64,000 nucleotides of DNA from Nymphaea colorata (taxonomy: Eukaryota > Streptophyta > Magnoliopsida > Nymphaeales > Nymphaeaceae), in the NCBI RefSeq assembly GCF_008831285.2, contig NC_045145.1, positions 4,256,723 through 4,320,722 on the forward strand, read 5' to 3'. The notes beneath the pieces were generated by a model. It worked only from the letters and a program-made list of their open reading frames with translations, made no database searches and was not told where the DNA came from. Shown here one piece after another: positions 45,949-58,064 of the stretch. The position numbers and the translations under genes were made by a program. Positions within the stretch are counted from its first letter, which is position 1. Every line of letters begins with the position of its first letter.

Positions 45949-47421
45949 CCCTTCAAGTACCTGGGGCTCCCGATGTTCAACGAGACCCTTGGCATGAATC
46001 TTTGCTCATACTGAAAGTGGAGCGAAAACTAGCGAGCTGGAAGCACTGCCTCTTATCTTTTGCATGTCGCCTCTGCCTACTTAAATTTGTTCTTGCCTCT
46101 ATCCCTTAGTACTGATTGCTGGTGTTGAAGATCTCACCAACCACTATTAACAGGTTTGACCAGCTGAGCAGTCGCTTCTTTTGGGGAGAAACCAACGGTG
46201 CCAGACACCTCCACATTATTAAATGGGACCAAGCTTGCTTTCCGATGGATGAAGGATAACTTGGAATCCAAAAACTCCAAGAAGGCAATGATGTATTTCT
46301 ATCATTGTTTACAGGGAATGTCACGCACTCTAGCTCGCTTTGGGCCTAACTGATTCAAAGTAAATCCATCACCTCTCAGAGTTTTTGGTCAGTGAAATCT
46401 GACAAGAACTCATCTGCCTGGTGGAAAACAATAAATGCAGCGTAGTCTAATGTTCGGTCTAAGGTCAGCTGGTGTATCAAAAATGGTAAAAAAGCTGGTC
46501 TTTGGACAGACCAATGGTGCAGACATCCATTGATAGAGGCTGCTTCCGGCGAAGACCTCATGGTCATCTATCAATCTCGCCATGTTTTAGTAGCTGAAGG
46601 TCTCCTGCACAACCAAGTTGGGTTTTCAGGTTTGTTTGGAAAGCTCAAGCCCCAGAATCAGATTCCAACCATCTGGAACAGTGATGACAACTTTCTGTAG
46701 TTGGAAAAACTTGTTGGTAAGAACATTTCGAGGAAATTCCTTTGAGAGACCAACAAAGGGAAGCTCTGCAGCACCTATGCAGGAAACTTGTTTGGATCTA
46801 CTAAGGATGCCTAGAGCCTGATGTACTTTATATTTTAGTAGTTAGGGTTACCTCATAACAGATGATAGAATGAAGCCGCTGGGCTTCCCTTTGGCCTCTG
46901 TGTCTATTTTGTCGGAGTCATGAGGAGAACATCCACCATTTGTTACTGGACTGTCCCCAAATCTAAGACCATTTGGATGTTTGGGATTAGCCAATTCGGG
47001 AAGCGTTGCATGGCTCAGTGCAACTGTATAGAAAGCCGTCAATGGTGGATGAAGGTACAATTCCCTAAAAAAACTCTGTTGAGATGCCGGCGTCTGTGTT
47101 CACTTAACACCAAACCCAGCTTGATCCTACAATCCGTGAATTCAAGGAGGTTTGTCATGACAAAGAACCTCTAAACGGCCTCCCTCCTTCGAATTGGTAG
47201 GCCTACTTGCTATATGTCATTTGGCAGATCACTTTTAAGAATGGGGTACTCATGATTGAGGAGTTTGGTTGGTCCTCTAAAGGGTATCTTTTTGGCTTCC
47301 AACATTATTTAATCCTGGCTCACAAGATCCTAATCTTTTTTGTAGTTAGCATTTTGTTTGCAATAATATTCTGACGCAACCCAAGGGGTTGTTTTCTTGG
47401 AGTATGTGTATAAAAAAAAAA
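45949..47421 (+). pseudogene. LINE-2 relic, right part with 3' end
   Basis: Directly after the Copia target site the sequence reads PFKYLGLPMF, continuing the LINE frame cut at 39270. Further LINE hallmarks follow in shifting frames: RFFWGETNG (about 46167), IIKWDQACFP (about 46215), LGIQKLQEGNDVF (about 46260), WWKTINAA (about 46420) and a zf-RVT-like ENIHHLLLDCP (about 46925). The end is marked by a poly(A) run at 47411-47421 after TTGGAGTATGTGTATA. Many stops are present. Confidence 0.85.
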
Positions 47422-48839
47422 CAGATATGACTAAGAGGATATCTGATTCAAATCCCATCCTTTGATATCCCTCTTCATATCCTGTTTTCTTAGATTAGGT
47501 TCTTGTTTAATAGTTTTTTTGGAAAGTGAGGCAATGTTGTGATCTTTAATGCTTTAATTTTGACATCTTACTAATCAAATGTGGTAGGTAATTTAACCCC
47601 TAATCAGTTTATCAAGAATAGGAACTGTGACCCACTACATTGATGCCACTCAAGCCTATCCACTTTAAATGTGATCCATTATCTTGTTTCAATCATAGTC
47701 ACAGAAAACACGTTTTTTTTTAAAAAAAAACTTGAAAAAAGGTGATGAAATAAATGGCCATTTAGAACTAAAAAAAAAAACATGTTTTTGAAAAAAAAAA
47801 GTTAAAAACCATAAGAAACAATTGCGTATTCGCATTTTTTTCACTTTTTTCATTTTTTTCAGTCTTTTTAATGTCAAAACAGTTTTTTTATTTTTTATTT
47901 TTTGTTTATGCAAACATACTTATCTTGTGATGTTTGTGTTATCAGTTTCTCACTTATTTTATTTTCCCTTCATTATTAGTTTTTTAAAATTTTTAAAAAT
48001 TTATCATATTTTTTTCGTTTTTTTTTTGTTTTTTTCAAGCTCACCATATTATACCCGAAAAAAACCTCGCTCTTTAAAACTCAGAGACGTTATTTGTGAC
48101 TATGGTTTCAATTATACACAAAGCGATTGTTTCTTACAGTTAAGACTCTTTATCAAGGCCTGGTTACTCTAATTGGTAGATACTTGAGTTTCTTATGCAA
48201 CACCTTGTGAAACATGCACAACCCCATGAGAAAGGATGTGCAATGACCAAAGTACCCTTGTGTAAATAAAAAAGGAACTTTTTAAAAAGACAAAAGGGCC
48301 GGGTTGTAAAAAAGTTAAAAGTTTGAGCTGACTATTTTCTTTATAAAATTTTGAAAGTACCCCAACCCCCTTCATTTTCTTCCTAGGGTGTATATTTGTG
48401 CATGCACACGGCTGTGCACACAACTTGATCTCAACTCTTTGGGTAATACTTGTGTCCCCAATTTCCTGTTGTCTTAGTTACTTGTAGACACAAACATTGG
48501 ACAAGCCGGTGGATGTCCATCTCTATTAATGGAATAGCTGATGAGTATTTGGGACAAAACAAAAGTTCTACATTAGTCCACAGTCCACCCATTTGTTTCC
48601 CTTATCTTCTTTTGCTTGTGAATGTTGTACAAAATTGATCAGCCATCAACATTAAAATTTTAATAACTGCTTTTCTTGTTGGAGTTGGTCTGATTTGGAT
48701 TAATTTGTCGAGTTTCCTTTGGAATTGATCTCTTTCCATTATCAATCTTATTAGCTTACTAGTTCCACATCTTATTACCAGTCTAAGATTTTAATAAAAG
48801 GTGATTGGAATTATTTGGATTTGGAATTTGCCATGTTTT

Positions 48840-50010
48840 AATTCAAAGTATAATAACCGTGAGTCCTGGACATTGGGGGCCTGCTTTCTTAGAGTAGCCA
48901 TATTTGTATCCTTTCATCAGATAATCAACCGCGTGGCAGCAAGGGATGAATTGAAGCAAGTTGTAGTTCCTTAACATCTGATTCCTTCTAGTTTCCCTAC
49001 GTGTACATGTCTGGCTAGCATCTAATTGACATTCTATTAAGAGTTCCCATGCTACCAAAGCGAGATATTTCTTGCCGATGAGTTTTGGCGAACTTTCTTT
49101 GAATCCACAAATACTGTAATCTCATTTACATGATTGTACAATTGAAAAATATTGTTTTCTAAACAGTATTTGTTTGCACGTCGAGCTGTCACATTAGTAT
49201 TTTGTTCATGATCTGCCATGTCAATTTCTTGAAAGAAAAACTATTATAAAAGTTGATGAAAAGCGTAAGCAGCCGGGGCAACTATACTTTGCATCATTGG
49301 GGTCATGTACTGCTTTTGAAATATAAAATATAGAAACCAGCAAAAGTTCTAATAATTGCATGGAAAGACCGTTTGATATTGTCTTGCACATGAACAACAT
49401 AGGTATCTAGATTTGTAAGATAGAATTGCAGCTCGACAAGGCAAGGTGAGAAGATAGATTCATAGTCAAATAAGGAGTTGTAGCCAAACAAGGAAATTGG
49501 TTAAGATTTTTTAATTTTCGTAAGAGCTTAAGCCATTGCCTGTAAATACATAGCCTCATCAAGGCTTGTAAACATGTTCTCAAGGAATGAGAACTATGGG
49601 AGATTGACGAATGGAAGAATTTATATATGTAACGTATTTTGATCACTAGTATTTTAGTTGGTAATAAAATTATTATTAATCTCTATATGCTTACATACTA
49701 TTTGATTTTGCCAATTTTTCAAACTTTGTAGCGCCAGAGTTGAGGGTGACAGGAAACCATCTTGCAAAGCACTTGAGGCAAATTTTAGGTTGAGTATTGC
49801 ATTAAATTAATGTCGTAACAATATTGTCCTCAAAATATAGCATCTAATCAATCCAGCTTCACCTTTGTTAATTATTTTCCCCTTGAAGGTGGCATTATTC
49901 ATCATTATCCATCTTTTGTTTGGCATTTTTATTGTTCATCAGTACTTCATCAATCCATAGCCGGCACTGCAAATTTTTTTTGGTTGAGGAGCATAGTGTA
50001 TAGCAACCCT
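48840..50010. repeat. Third, decayed copy of the alpha-UGT 3' flank (block C)
   Basis: TTTGTATCCTTTCATCA, GAATGAATTGAAGCAAG and AACATCTGATTCCTTCTA recur here in the same order as at about 2715-2800. Further on, GACATTATTCA-like sequence, ATTCATCAGTACTT and TTTTGGTTGAGGAGCA match about 3160-3265. It is more diverged than blocks A and B are from each other. Confidence 0.65.
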
Positions 50011-50190
50011 AATTTAGACCCCTAGAAAAATCTTACACCTTTCAAATGCATAGGAAATTAAAGAAAAAGCCAAAGGGGCACCAATATGTAATCTACAAAC
50101 TATTTGGATTTGCCTAAGTGGTGATAAATAATGTTTTGTACCCATGCACCAACAAAGATTGCTAATCCAATTATAGAGAATGCCATAAAT

Positions 50191-50639
50191 AGGGATGTCA
50201 ATATATCTGACTTGGATAGGATATCCAATCGAACTGTTTCGAAAAACTCAGATATAGCAAAAATTTAATTCAGATTAAGAAATCAGGTTGGATTCAGATT
50301 TAAGAAGCAACATCTTGATAGGATTTGGATTCGGATATGCATAAATATCTGATTGGATTCAGATTCAGATCCATATCAGATTTAATTTTAAATAAATATA
50401 TTTATATCTAATGTTCTTATATTTCAAAAATCGGTTGGATTCGATTCAAAATTAGATTCGGATATGAATGTAAAAGTCTGATTCTAGCTGGATTCAGATT
50501 GTAAAATCATATTTCAAATTAAAATTCAGATAGGATTTTTTTTGTTCGATTTTGAATCCAAATTCAAATATGTAAATATCCGGAAAGTGCATATAATTAA
50601 GGCTATATCCAATTTGAATCTGATCTATTAACATCCCTA
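50191..50639. mobile_element. MITE, GGGATGTCAATA family, copy
   Basis: About 449 bp with inverted ends AGGGATGTCAATATATCTGA and, reverse-complemented, AGGGATGTTAATAGATCAGA. The body is rich in GATTCGGAT-type words. No coding capacity. Confidence 0.75.
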
Positions 50640-50983
50640 AACACAAAAAGTTATTTTAGTGGGTTTTCATTTGCTTGCAATAGGATTGGCATTAAGATGT
50701 CATAATAAATATAGCAAGAGGTAAGAGAAGAATTAGTGGTAGTTTTTTTTTTTTTTTGGTTAAGACTCGGATTCAAGCTGCAATTATAATATCGTCAGTA
50801 TGTAAAATAGTGATGTGATGGTCAAGGTGCAGGTCAATTTGCCTGATCTTAGAAGTTTTGAGCTTTTTGCAAGAAAATGAAGGAAGAAAATAAAAGGATG
50901 ATCATAAGGTATCGAGCTTTTAGCAAGAAAAAGAAAAAAGAAAAGGATGATTATAAAGTTTACAGCTTTTGCAAGAAAAGGAT

Positions 50984-51080
50984 GTTGGGCTTGGAGTTGG
51001 CAAACAAGGATAACAAAATTGTGAGAAAAGAAGAAATCAAGGACTAGCTGGAGCTCAAATGATAAAAATAACTTTTGGGC
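50984..51080 (+). pseudogene. UGT exon 2 relic
   Basis: GTTGGGCTTGGAGTTGGCAA, then AAGGATAACAAAATTGTGAG and AAAGAAGAAATCAAGGA match the exon 2 segment just after the PSPG box in the live genes (54679-54745, and 60889 onward). An in-frame TAG follows the last motif, and similarity fades by about 51080. It mixes alpha-like and beta-like positions. Nothing upstream of the PSPG box remains. Confidence 0.75.
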
Positions 51081-52359
51081 TGAGGGGAATTCAATTAGAA
51101 AGATGTCACACCTAGAGGGGCTGTTTGTCATCAAGAACAGACTGTCAGTGAATCTGCTTCAAAATTTAGCATAGACTCGTGGTACACATGGCTCTATGAA
51201 TTTGTTTTAACTTTTTGGGCAGGTTCACTGGACAATAACAATTTGTTGATGGTGCCAGTCTCTTAGAGGCACAAATGTATAATATTTGAGACTACCTTTA
51301 TGAAAAAATGGAAAATTTGTGAACTGATGTAGGCAACTATCAAACTCTTTTATTTTTATTATATAGTTAAAACATTTTACTTCTTCATAGAAATGATTGC
51401 CACTATGAGGTTTTGACCACATATTGAGAATCTCATGTCCTCATTATTCTATAAAACTGAAATCCAGTGTTTTGTTCACTCTGTTGTCCCCACCTAAAAG
51501 GGGTTTCAAGTAACCCTTGGATCCTATCAAATGCACCCATAAGGGGGCATACTTGAGACCCTTATTTTGCTTCTTTGTATTAAAAAAAGTTGAACTTAAT
51601 ATCAGATGGGGAGGGTCTGATTTTAAATCTATGGTTCTCATATCCTAACGATCTCAAGTGTGAGGCTATCAAAGGGCCCCTAAAGGTTTGTTTTGTCACC
51701 TGAGATCCTTGGAGATATTAGATCCATGGGTTTGAGGTTACACCTTTTCCAAGCAACCTCAAACCATAGTTTTTTAAGAGGAAACTGGATTTAAGATCCA
51801 CTTTTTTCAACATATGTGGAGATTCACTCTTTTTTTAAACAGTGGATACCATTAAGAAGGAATTTGAAAGAGAATTTGAGATTAGAGAGCATCTCATATC
51901 CATAGGAAAGCAAACGCTTGAGGGGATATTAGTACCAGTACCATGGCTAATGGCTAACCGAAGCGGTTTATGTATGTCATATTAGTGCACGAAATCTTGA
52001 TGTACCAGTACTATGGCTAATGGCTAAATTACCTCTAGTTAATAGAAAAATAAAACTTTTTGAAAGGATAAAAAAGAAAATAAAAAAGTAAAAAGATTAA
52101 AAAGGACATTCTTATTCAAATAATTACCGAAATGTCTCCCTCTTTCTTTTGTCATATATGGGTTGCATGCACCTAATGAGGCAAGCAACATGGTGCATGG
52201 ATTTTAATCGTCGAGCCTCACTCAGGCCACATGGAAAACCTTTACAGAGCACTCCAGGCCCCTCTGGCACTTTGTCTTGTAGGATGGGCAATGCGTGGCC
52301 CCGCATGAGCGACCCCGACTGACAGATGACATATTAATGATTAATGACCGAACTTGGTT

Positions 52360-52580
52360 ATATATGCCATGAAAATTTCGGGCACCAATAGGATTAGTGA
52401 CAAAGATGCTTTTGTTTGAATAGATAAAAAAGAATTTTTTTTGTAAAGAAAAGAAAACAAATCAAAAAAAGTGAAAAGACTCAAAAGAACATTTTTTTTC
52501 TATAATTTAAAAAATGACCCTCTTTTGGCGTACGACTGTTGCGTGCACTTTTGGCGTACGACTGTTGCGTGCACCAAGGC
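52360..52580 (+). repeat. R1 dispersed repeat in the alpha-UGT promoter
   Basis: A copy of the A/T-rich R1 family ends about 120 bp before the start codon of the live alpha gene. A second copy at about 52000-52180 precedes it. A related end, AAAAAATGTCTCC, also precedes psi2 (about 7640). Confidence 0.5.
52522..52573. repeat. 26-bp promoter duplication
   Basis: Two identical adjacent copies of a 26-bp unit starting CTTTTGGCGTACGACTGTTG lie 127-178 bp before the start codon of the alpha UGT. Each copy contains GTACG and GCGTGCA words. Confidence 0.9.
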
Positions 52581-52622
52581 ACATGTAACTCAAACTGGTA
52601 GGTTGCGGTGAATGGTGGAAAC

Positions 52623-52630
52623 TATATAAG
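52623..52630 (+). promoter_or_regulatory. TATA box of the alpha UGT
   Basis: TATATAAG lies about 70 bp before ATG 52700, leaving room for a leader of about 40 bp. It matches the plant TATA consensus well. Confidence 0.7.
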
Positions 52631-52699
52631 AGAAGAGAGGAAGAGAAGGCGACCTTGAAGAATAAGAAGCAATTGAGCGGAAAGAGGATCGGCAAAACC

Positions 52700-54901
52700 A
52701 TGGCCATTCCACATGCACTAGTCATTCCCTTCTATGGGCAAGGCCATGTAGCACCTCTCATGGAGCTCTCACATCACCTAGCGGATCATGGTGTTCTTGT
52801 TACCTTCGTATACACGGAGTACGTCCACAGACATGTGACGGCAGCACTGCCGGAAAACTTTTGCAGTGACTATGTTGGAAGAATCCGGCTGGCGACCATA
52901 CCCGACGGCTTAGCTAGTGATGAGGACCGCCAAGATTTACACAAGGTTTTTTCTGCCATATCAAACACCATGCCGAGTTTCCTGGAGGAGCTCATACTGA
53001 AGCTGCGCGAGAAGGATGAACCCAAGATTACTTTTGTAATTGCTGATATGGTTATGGGATTCGTTTTAGATGTTGCCAAGAAACTCAACCTTCCGAGAGC
53101 TGCCTTCTGGCCTGCTTCATCCTGGACACTAACCACAGTACTCAACATTCCAAAGCTAATTGATGATGGAATCATAGATCAGAATGGTAAATTCTACCCT
53201 CGAGCAAATGATTTCAATGAACTGCATGGTCAAGTTCCTATTAGTGTACTTCTGCTAGAGTATTTGGATGAAATTTTAAAAGCATCCCATAGACAATTGA
53301 ATGTTTGAAACTTGATTTTTAGTTTTCTTACCTAGCAGAACATCGCATGTAACCCCTTCAGTTAAGTCAATTAACTTTTTTTTTCGTTAGCGATGTCAAT
53401 AGATCAGATTCAAATTGGATACACCATTTACTGTATTATTTTCTTTTTTGGATATTCAAATATTTGAATTCGAATTTAGATTAAAATATAAATAAGTAAA
53501 CGTCATATACCAATCTGAAATCTGATTTCACAATTCAAATCCGACATTTACATCTGTATCTGAATCTTAGTCCAATAATTGAACCAGATTTGGCTGCTTT
53601 TTAAAATTTACGAGTATTGGATATAGAATATTTATTTAAAACTAAATCCAAATCAGATCAAATATTTATGTATATTTAAATCCTAGAATCCCAATCTGAT
53701 CGGATGTCATTTCCTAATTCTGAATCCAATCTGCTTTCTTAATCGGTTCTTAAATTTCTATGATTTTTCAAAATACTTTGGTCGAATATCCAATTCAAAT
53801 CAAACATATTGACATCCCTATTTCTGACCTCCTTTAACTACTGAAGATAGAGCAGTTTTTTTTTGCTGATAATTGTTGTTAAAAATGGATGCAAAAACGA
53901 TAATTGTTGGGGGTTTCGGGTTTCACCATCTATTTTCAAAATTGACTTTTCCTATATATTAATGAAGGAAAACTTTGGCGTGCCAAACAGGGTTTCAAAC
54001 GGGTAACAAATTGGTTCGATTTTCTGAAGGATTGCCGGCTTTCAAGTCTTCTCATTTGTGCTGGGTGCCCTTTGGAGATGCCAAACAGCAACGCATATTC
54101 TTCAAATACCTTCAATCGTGTGGCAACTCCGTAAGAGGCCTAAGCCACATACTCTGCAACACATTTGAGGAGCTCGAGTCGCCATTTCTTCATCTCATCA
54201 ACAATGTGATTCCAATCGGTCCTCTTCTCGCAGCCAACAAAGCCAAGCACCAACCATCTTCAATCTGGGCCCAAGATTGGAGCTGCATCGACTGGCTCAA
54301 TCAGCAACCATCTTCCTCAGTCATCTATGTCTCACTGGGAAGCACCACGGTGCTTAGCCGGCACCAACTTGGCGAACTCGCCCATGGACTCGAGCTCACC
54401 GGCCGGCCATTCCTCTGGGTCTCTATACCTGACCTCATGGACAGTTCCGGTGGCACTGTGTATCCGGAAGGGTTCATGGATCGAGTTGCAAAGCGTGCAC
54501 TTATTGTTGGATGGGCTCCACAAAAGGAAATACTCTCTCATCCCTCGGTTGCCTGTTTCTTGACTCACTGTGGCTGGAACTCGACCATGGAAGCAGTGAG
54601 CAATGGAGTCCCCATGTTGTGTTGGCCTTACTTTGCCGACCAGTTTCTTAACCAAACCAGCATAATTGAGCTGTGGAGGGTGGGCTTGAAGCTGGCAAAG
54701 GATGATAACGAGATTGTTGGGAGAGATGAAATCAAGGAGAAATTGGAGTTGGTGATGAATTATAAAGGAATGAGAGAGAGGGTTGCCAACCTGAAAGAGA
54801 AGGGAAAGAAGGCTACCATGAAGGGTGGTGCTTCTGCTAGGAATTTTGAAGGGTTTGCAGACATGATGAAAAAGGGAAACATGAGCAGTTTGGAGCATTA
54901 A
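52700..54901 (+). CDS. UGT83A1-like: UDP-glycosyltransferase, alpha copy (exons 52700-53186 and 53991-54901)
   Basis: Family-1 glycosyltransferase (GT1, GT-B fold), predicted cytosolic, transferring sugar from a UDP-sugar to a small acceptor. The two exons give 465 residues, the usual UGT83A length. The start at 52700 has good context (AAAACCATGG); an upstream in-frame extension has only a TTG. The phase-1 intron splits Gly163 (AATG|GTAAAT ... AACAG|GG). His16 in the GQGH motif is the expected catalytic base and Asp116 in VIAD its likely charge-relay partner. The PSPG box is 44 residues (337-380), starting WAPQKEILSH and ending FADQ; Trp at box position 22 and Gln at 44 fit UDP-glucose as donor. 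There is no signal peptide or membrane segment. The intron carries a MITE. Family level is secure; the UGT83A assignment rests on remembered similarity, and the acceptor is unknown. Confidence 0.93.
53187..53990 (+). other. Intron of the alpha UGT with a MITE
   Basis: 804 bp with a GT donor at 53187 and AG acceptor at 53989-53990. Over half is the MITE at 53389-53820. The rest resembles the psi1 intron at the window start. Confidence 0.9.
53389..53820. mobile_element. MITE, GGGATGTCAATA family, best preserved copy
   Basis: 432 bp. The left end reads AGCGATGTCAATAGATCAGA; the right end, reverse-complemented, TAGGGATGTCAATATGTTTG. The body has many near-palindromic GAATTCGAATT-like words and no coding capacity. 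It lies inside a UGT intron, clear of both splice sites. Confidence 0.75.
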
Positions 54902-55128
54902 GTTTATTGCTTTCAACAAGTGTTGTTTCAACTGTAAATGATGTGTATGATTTCTATCATTGTTAATTAAAACTTGTCAAATTCTATGGCTTATGGCTAT
55001 AAACCAAGGTTAAAATTAAGGACCCTGGATGCTTGGACTCAAAATTTTATCACGTCTAACTGACCCCCGAACCGAACCATGTGTGGCTGACACCAGCCTT
55101 TTAAAAGTTTTTTTATTTTTATTTTGAC

Positions 55129-55182
<54 letters not shown>

Positions 55183-56800
55183 GTCCTCCATAGATGAGCA
55201 AGTGCCCCTCCAACCAATGCGTATGATAATACCATTTTTAGATCGGGTTGTGTTGCATGCACTGCCCGAGTGCATTCGCCTCATACGAACAAAAATTGCG
55301 TTAAGTAATTAAATTGGTGGTTTTCCACTATTTTATTGTGATTAAATTAAGCAAACACATCAATATTCATGATCTACAACCAACATTGCGTTGACTAAGT
55401 AATATATATATATATAAACACGCATATTGAGAGAGGATATAAACAGGCATATTGAGTCTCATACACTTAAATGACTTGATAATTATTTGACCATCACAAC
55501 ACAAGAAGAAGAAGACACATTATCTCTTTGAAAACTAGTCTATGTGTGTCATAAAGCGGCTCACCTGGCAGTTATAGGGAAGAGAGCCACATGTAAGCTT
55601 GTGTAGAGGCAGAATGAGCTGGTAGGGGTTGGGCTTGGGCATTGGGACAGTATCTAACAGGTACTCATCAGCCAGACCAACTCAGGCCCCGATCGGTCTC
55701 AACAATTGGACATCGAGCCAGCCTAATAAGTAAGGTGGACGTTGGGAAGGAGCCCCACCTTGGTCCCGGGACCAAATCAGGCCGAGTTCTGTCCCGGGCT
55801 TCAAATTTTCTCTAAAAAATTAATTTTATATGTTTCTTTATAAATATGTGTTATATATTTTAATTATAAATATGTGGTAGAAGACCCATGTTTGTATCCT
55901 TTCATCAAATACATTTGAACTAGCAAGAATGAATTGAAGCAAGTCGTAGTTTCTGAACATCTGAACATCGAGTTAGCATCTGATGGACATTTTTGCTGAT
56001 GAGTTTTGGCTTTCTGCAATTGTGTCTATAAAATCATTAGTAAGATAATGGTTAAGAAAATGAAACGCGTTCTTTTAGACCGATTGGAAAGGACCAAGGA
56101 ACATTTGTCCGCCAAAGATTCATTCAACATCATATTTTAATTGTCCATGAGTGAAAGATCATTTTTGTTGAAAGCTGGTATTTCAAAAGCATATGATAGA
56201 GTTGATTGGGGATTTCTAATTAGAACTTTCGATCATTCTGTATTGGTGCACAAAATTTTCGTGTGACGGTATGGTTAATAATAAAAATGCCCTTGCAGCT
56301 GACATTATTCACTGTTTCATGATTTTTATTTTTTTTTTTGCATCTTTACAATTCATCGGTACTTAATCGTATGGTTGAGGAGCACACGTATATGGCAATC
56401 CAATTTTAAAAATATTTTTTTGGGTGAGAATACAATATTTATGAATAGCATGTCAAATTTAACGAGTTATCGTTGTCATTTTGTGCCATAAAATACATTT
56501 AGCAACAGGCAGCATCTGATCAAACCGTTCATAATGATATGTCTGATACATACCTAACACATGCAGCATGGGATGGATGCAGCCAAAACAATTGCATCTC
56601 ATCAGTTTGAGAATGGTTGTTAATAGACACGCATCTGCCAGATTCTTTTGAGAGTAACCATGTTAAACACTGATCATAGGCGCATTCCGATCTATACCTA
56701 TTTTTTCCATCATAAAAGATTTGAGAGGCCCTTCCCACTCCCCCACGCAGGCACTTGCAAGTTGAGCCGCATGTGAGCTCACAGTCGCACAACCCCCAAC

Positions 56801-56890
<90 letters not shown>

Positions 56891-58013
56891 TATGGATGAC
56901 GTTATTAAAGTAAAAAAAAATGATAAACTTAATATATACTTGGCATCTACCTATTCTTAAGGCTAGATTGCAAAATAAAAAACACTTTAAGCACCAAAAA
57001 TTAAAGTGTCTAGTTTTTGCCTGACGTAACAGTCGGATTTCTACCAAATTCTCCTATATATATATATATATATATATATATTTGGTGCATGCCCATCAAG
57101 CACTTGCTGAAATATAGTGCTGCCTCTTAATAATTTTGCCGTTTATGTAAAGGGTTCAAGATTTTTTGAATTAGGTAGTGCCATTGAAACTAATATAACC
57201 CAATAAATAATAAAAAAGTAAAAGACTAACTTCAACAAATTCTTAGTGCTGATTATTTTACAAAAACTACAAAAATAAAAAGAGGAAAGCAAAAAGAACA
57301 AGTTCAACAAGTTCAATGCCCAAGTCCCAACCAAGAGGCGACTACACATATATAATTATCGAAGAACTTCAGTTTAAGTAATGTAAGGATTGTTCAGAAA
57401 TCCTCACGTTCAAAAACATAAACCCGTAGGTCTTCTCCTAGATTACCCAGGATGCTCCCGCCAGTTTGATACGGGTATGAAGATACAAATATTTACAATA
57501 ATTTTAAAAAATATGGGTATGAGGGTCCAGTATATATATATATGTTGAGTATCACAAAAAGTTCAAAATTAAAGTAATATTTAAATAAATTAATTAATAA
57601 TATAAATAAAACAGTACATGTTAATAACCAAAACACACAACAACAAAATGAAAACTTAGCTGAGAACAGGTTAAATCGAGTAAAAATATATTATTAGGAA
57701 CAGTTCAATACAAAAGATGCTTAGTTGTGTGTAAAGTACCCACTTTTATTGTATCGTTAAGACAGGTGCAAAGATCTTATTGAGTGGATGGACCCATGTG
57801 ACTTACATTTCATACCGCCCAACCAGTGATAGAGGCGGTGTAGCTATGAATTGTAAGTCATTTTTATCCTTTTTAGAAAAGTATGCAATAAATCTGCTTT
57901 CCATTTAGCCCCAGTATTTTGCAGTCGGGTCTGCAACTCTTCGTCGTAATCCCCAAAGACTCAAATTCCTTATTTTCTTACATATTTGACATTTTTCTTC
58001 TTCAAAAGTACGG

Positions 58014-58064
<51 letters not shown>

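Larger units (their letters stand above)
47422..52699. other. Intergenic region upstream of the live UGT pair
   Basis: No intact gene. 47690-48060 is an A/T homopolymer-rich stretch. 48230-48420, 52000-52180 and 52360-52580 are R1 repeat copies. 48840-50010 resembles the alpha-UGT 3' flank (2690-3290 and 55880-56400), a third and more decayed copy. 50191-50639 is a MITE. About 50850-50975 is an imperfect ~57-bp tandem built on GAGCTTTTNGCAAGAAAA. 50984-51080 is a UGT exon relic. 51100-52000 shows nothing recognisable beyond a GGCTGTTTG motif. Confidence 0.6.

Noticed and set aside
52655-52699. 15-residue N-terminal extension of the alpha UGT
   Set aside because: It would need a TTG start. 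The ATG at 52700 has better context and aligns with the beta start.
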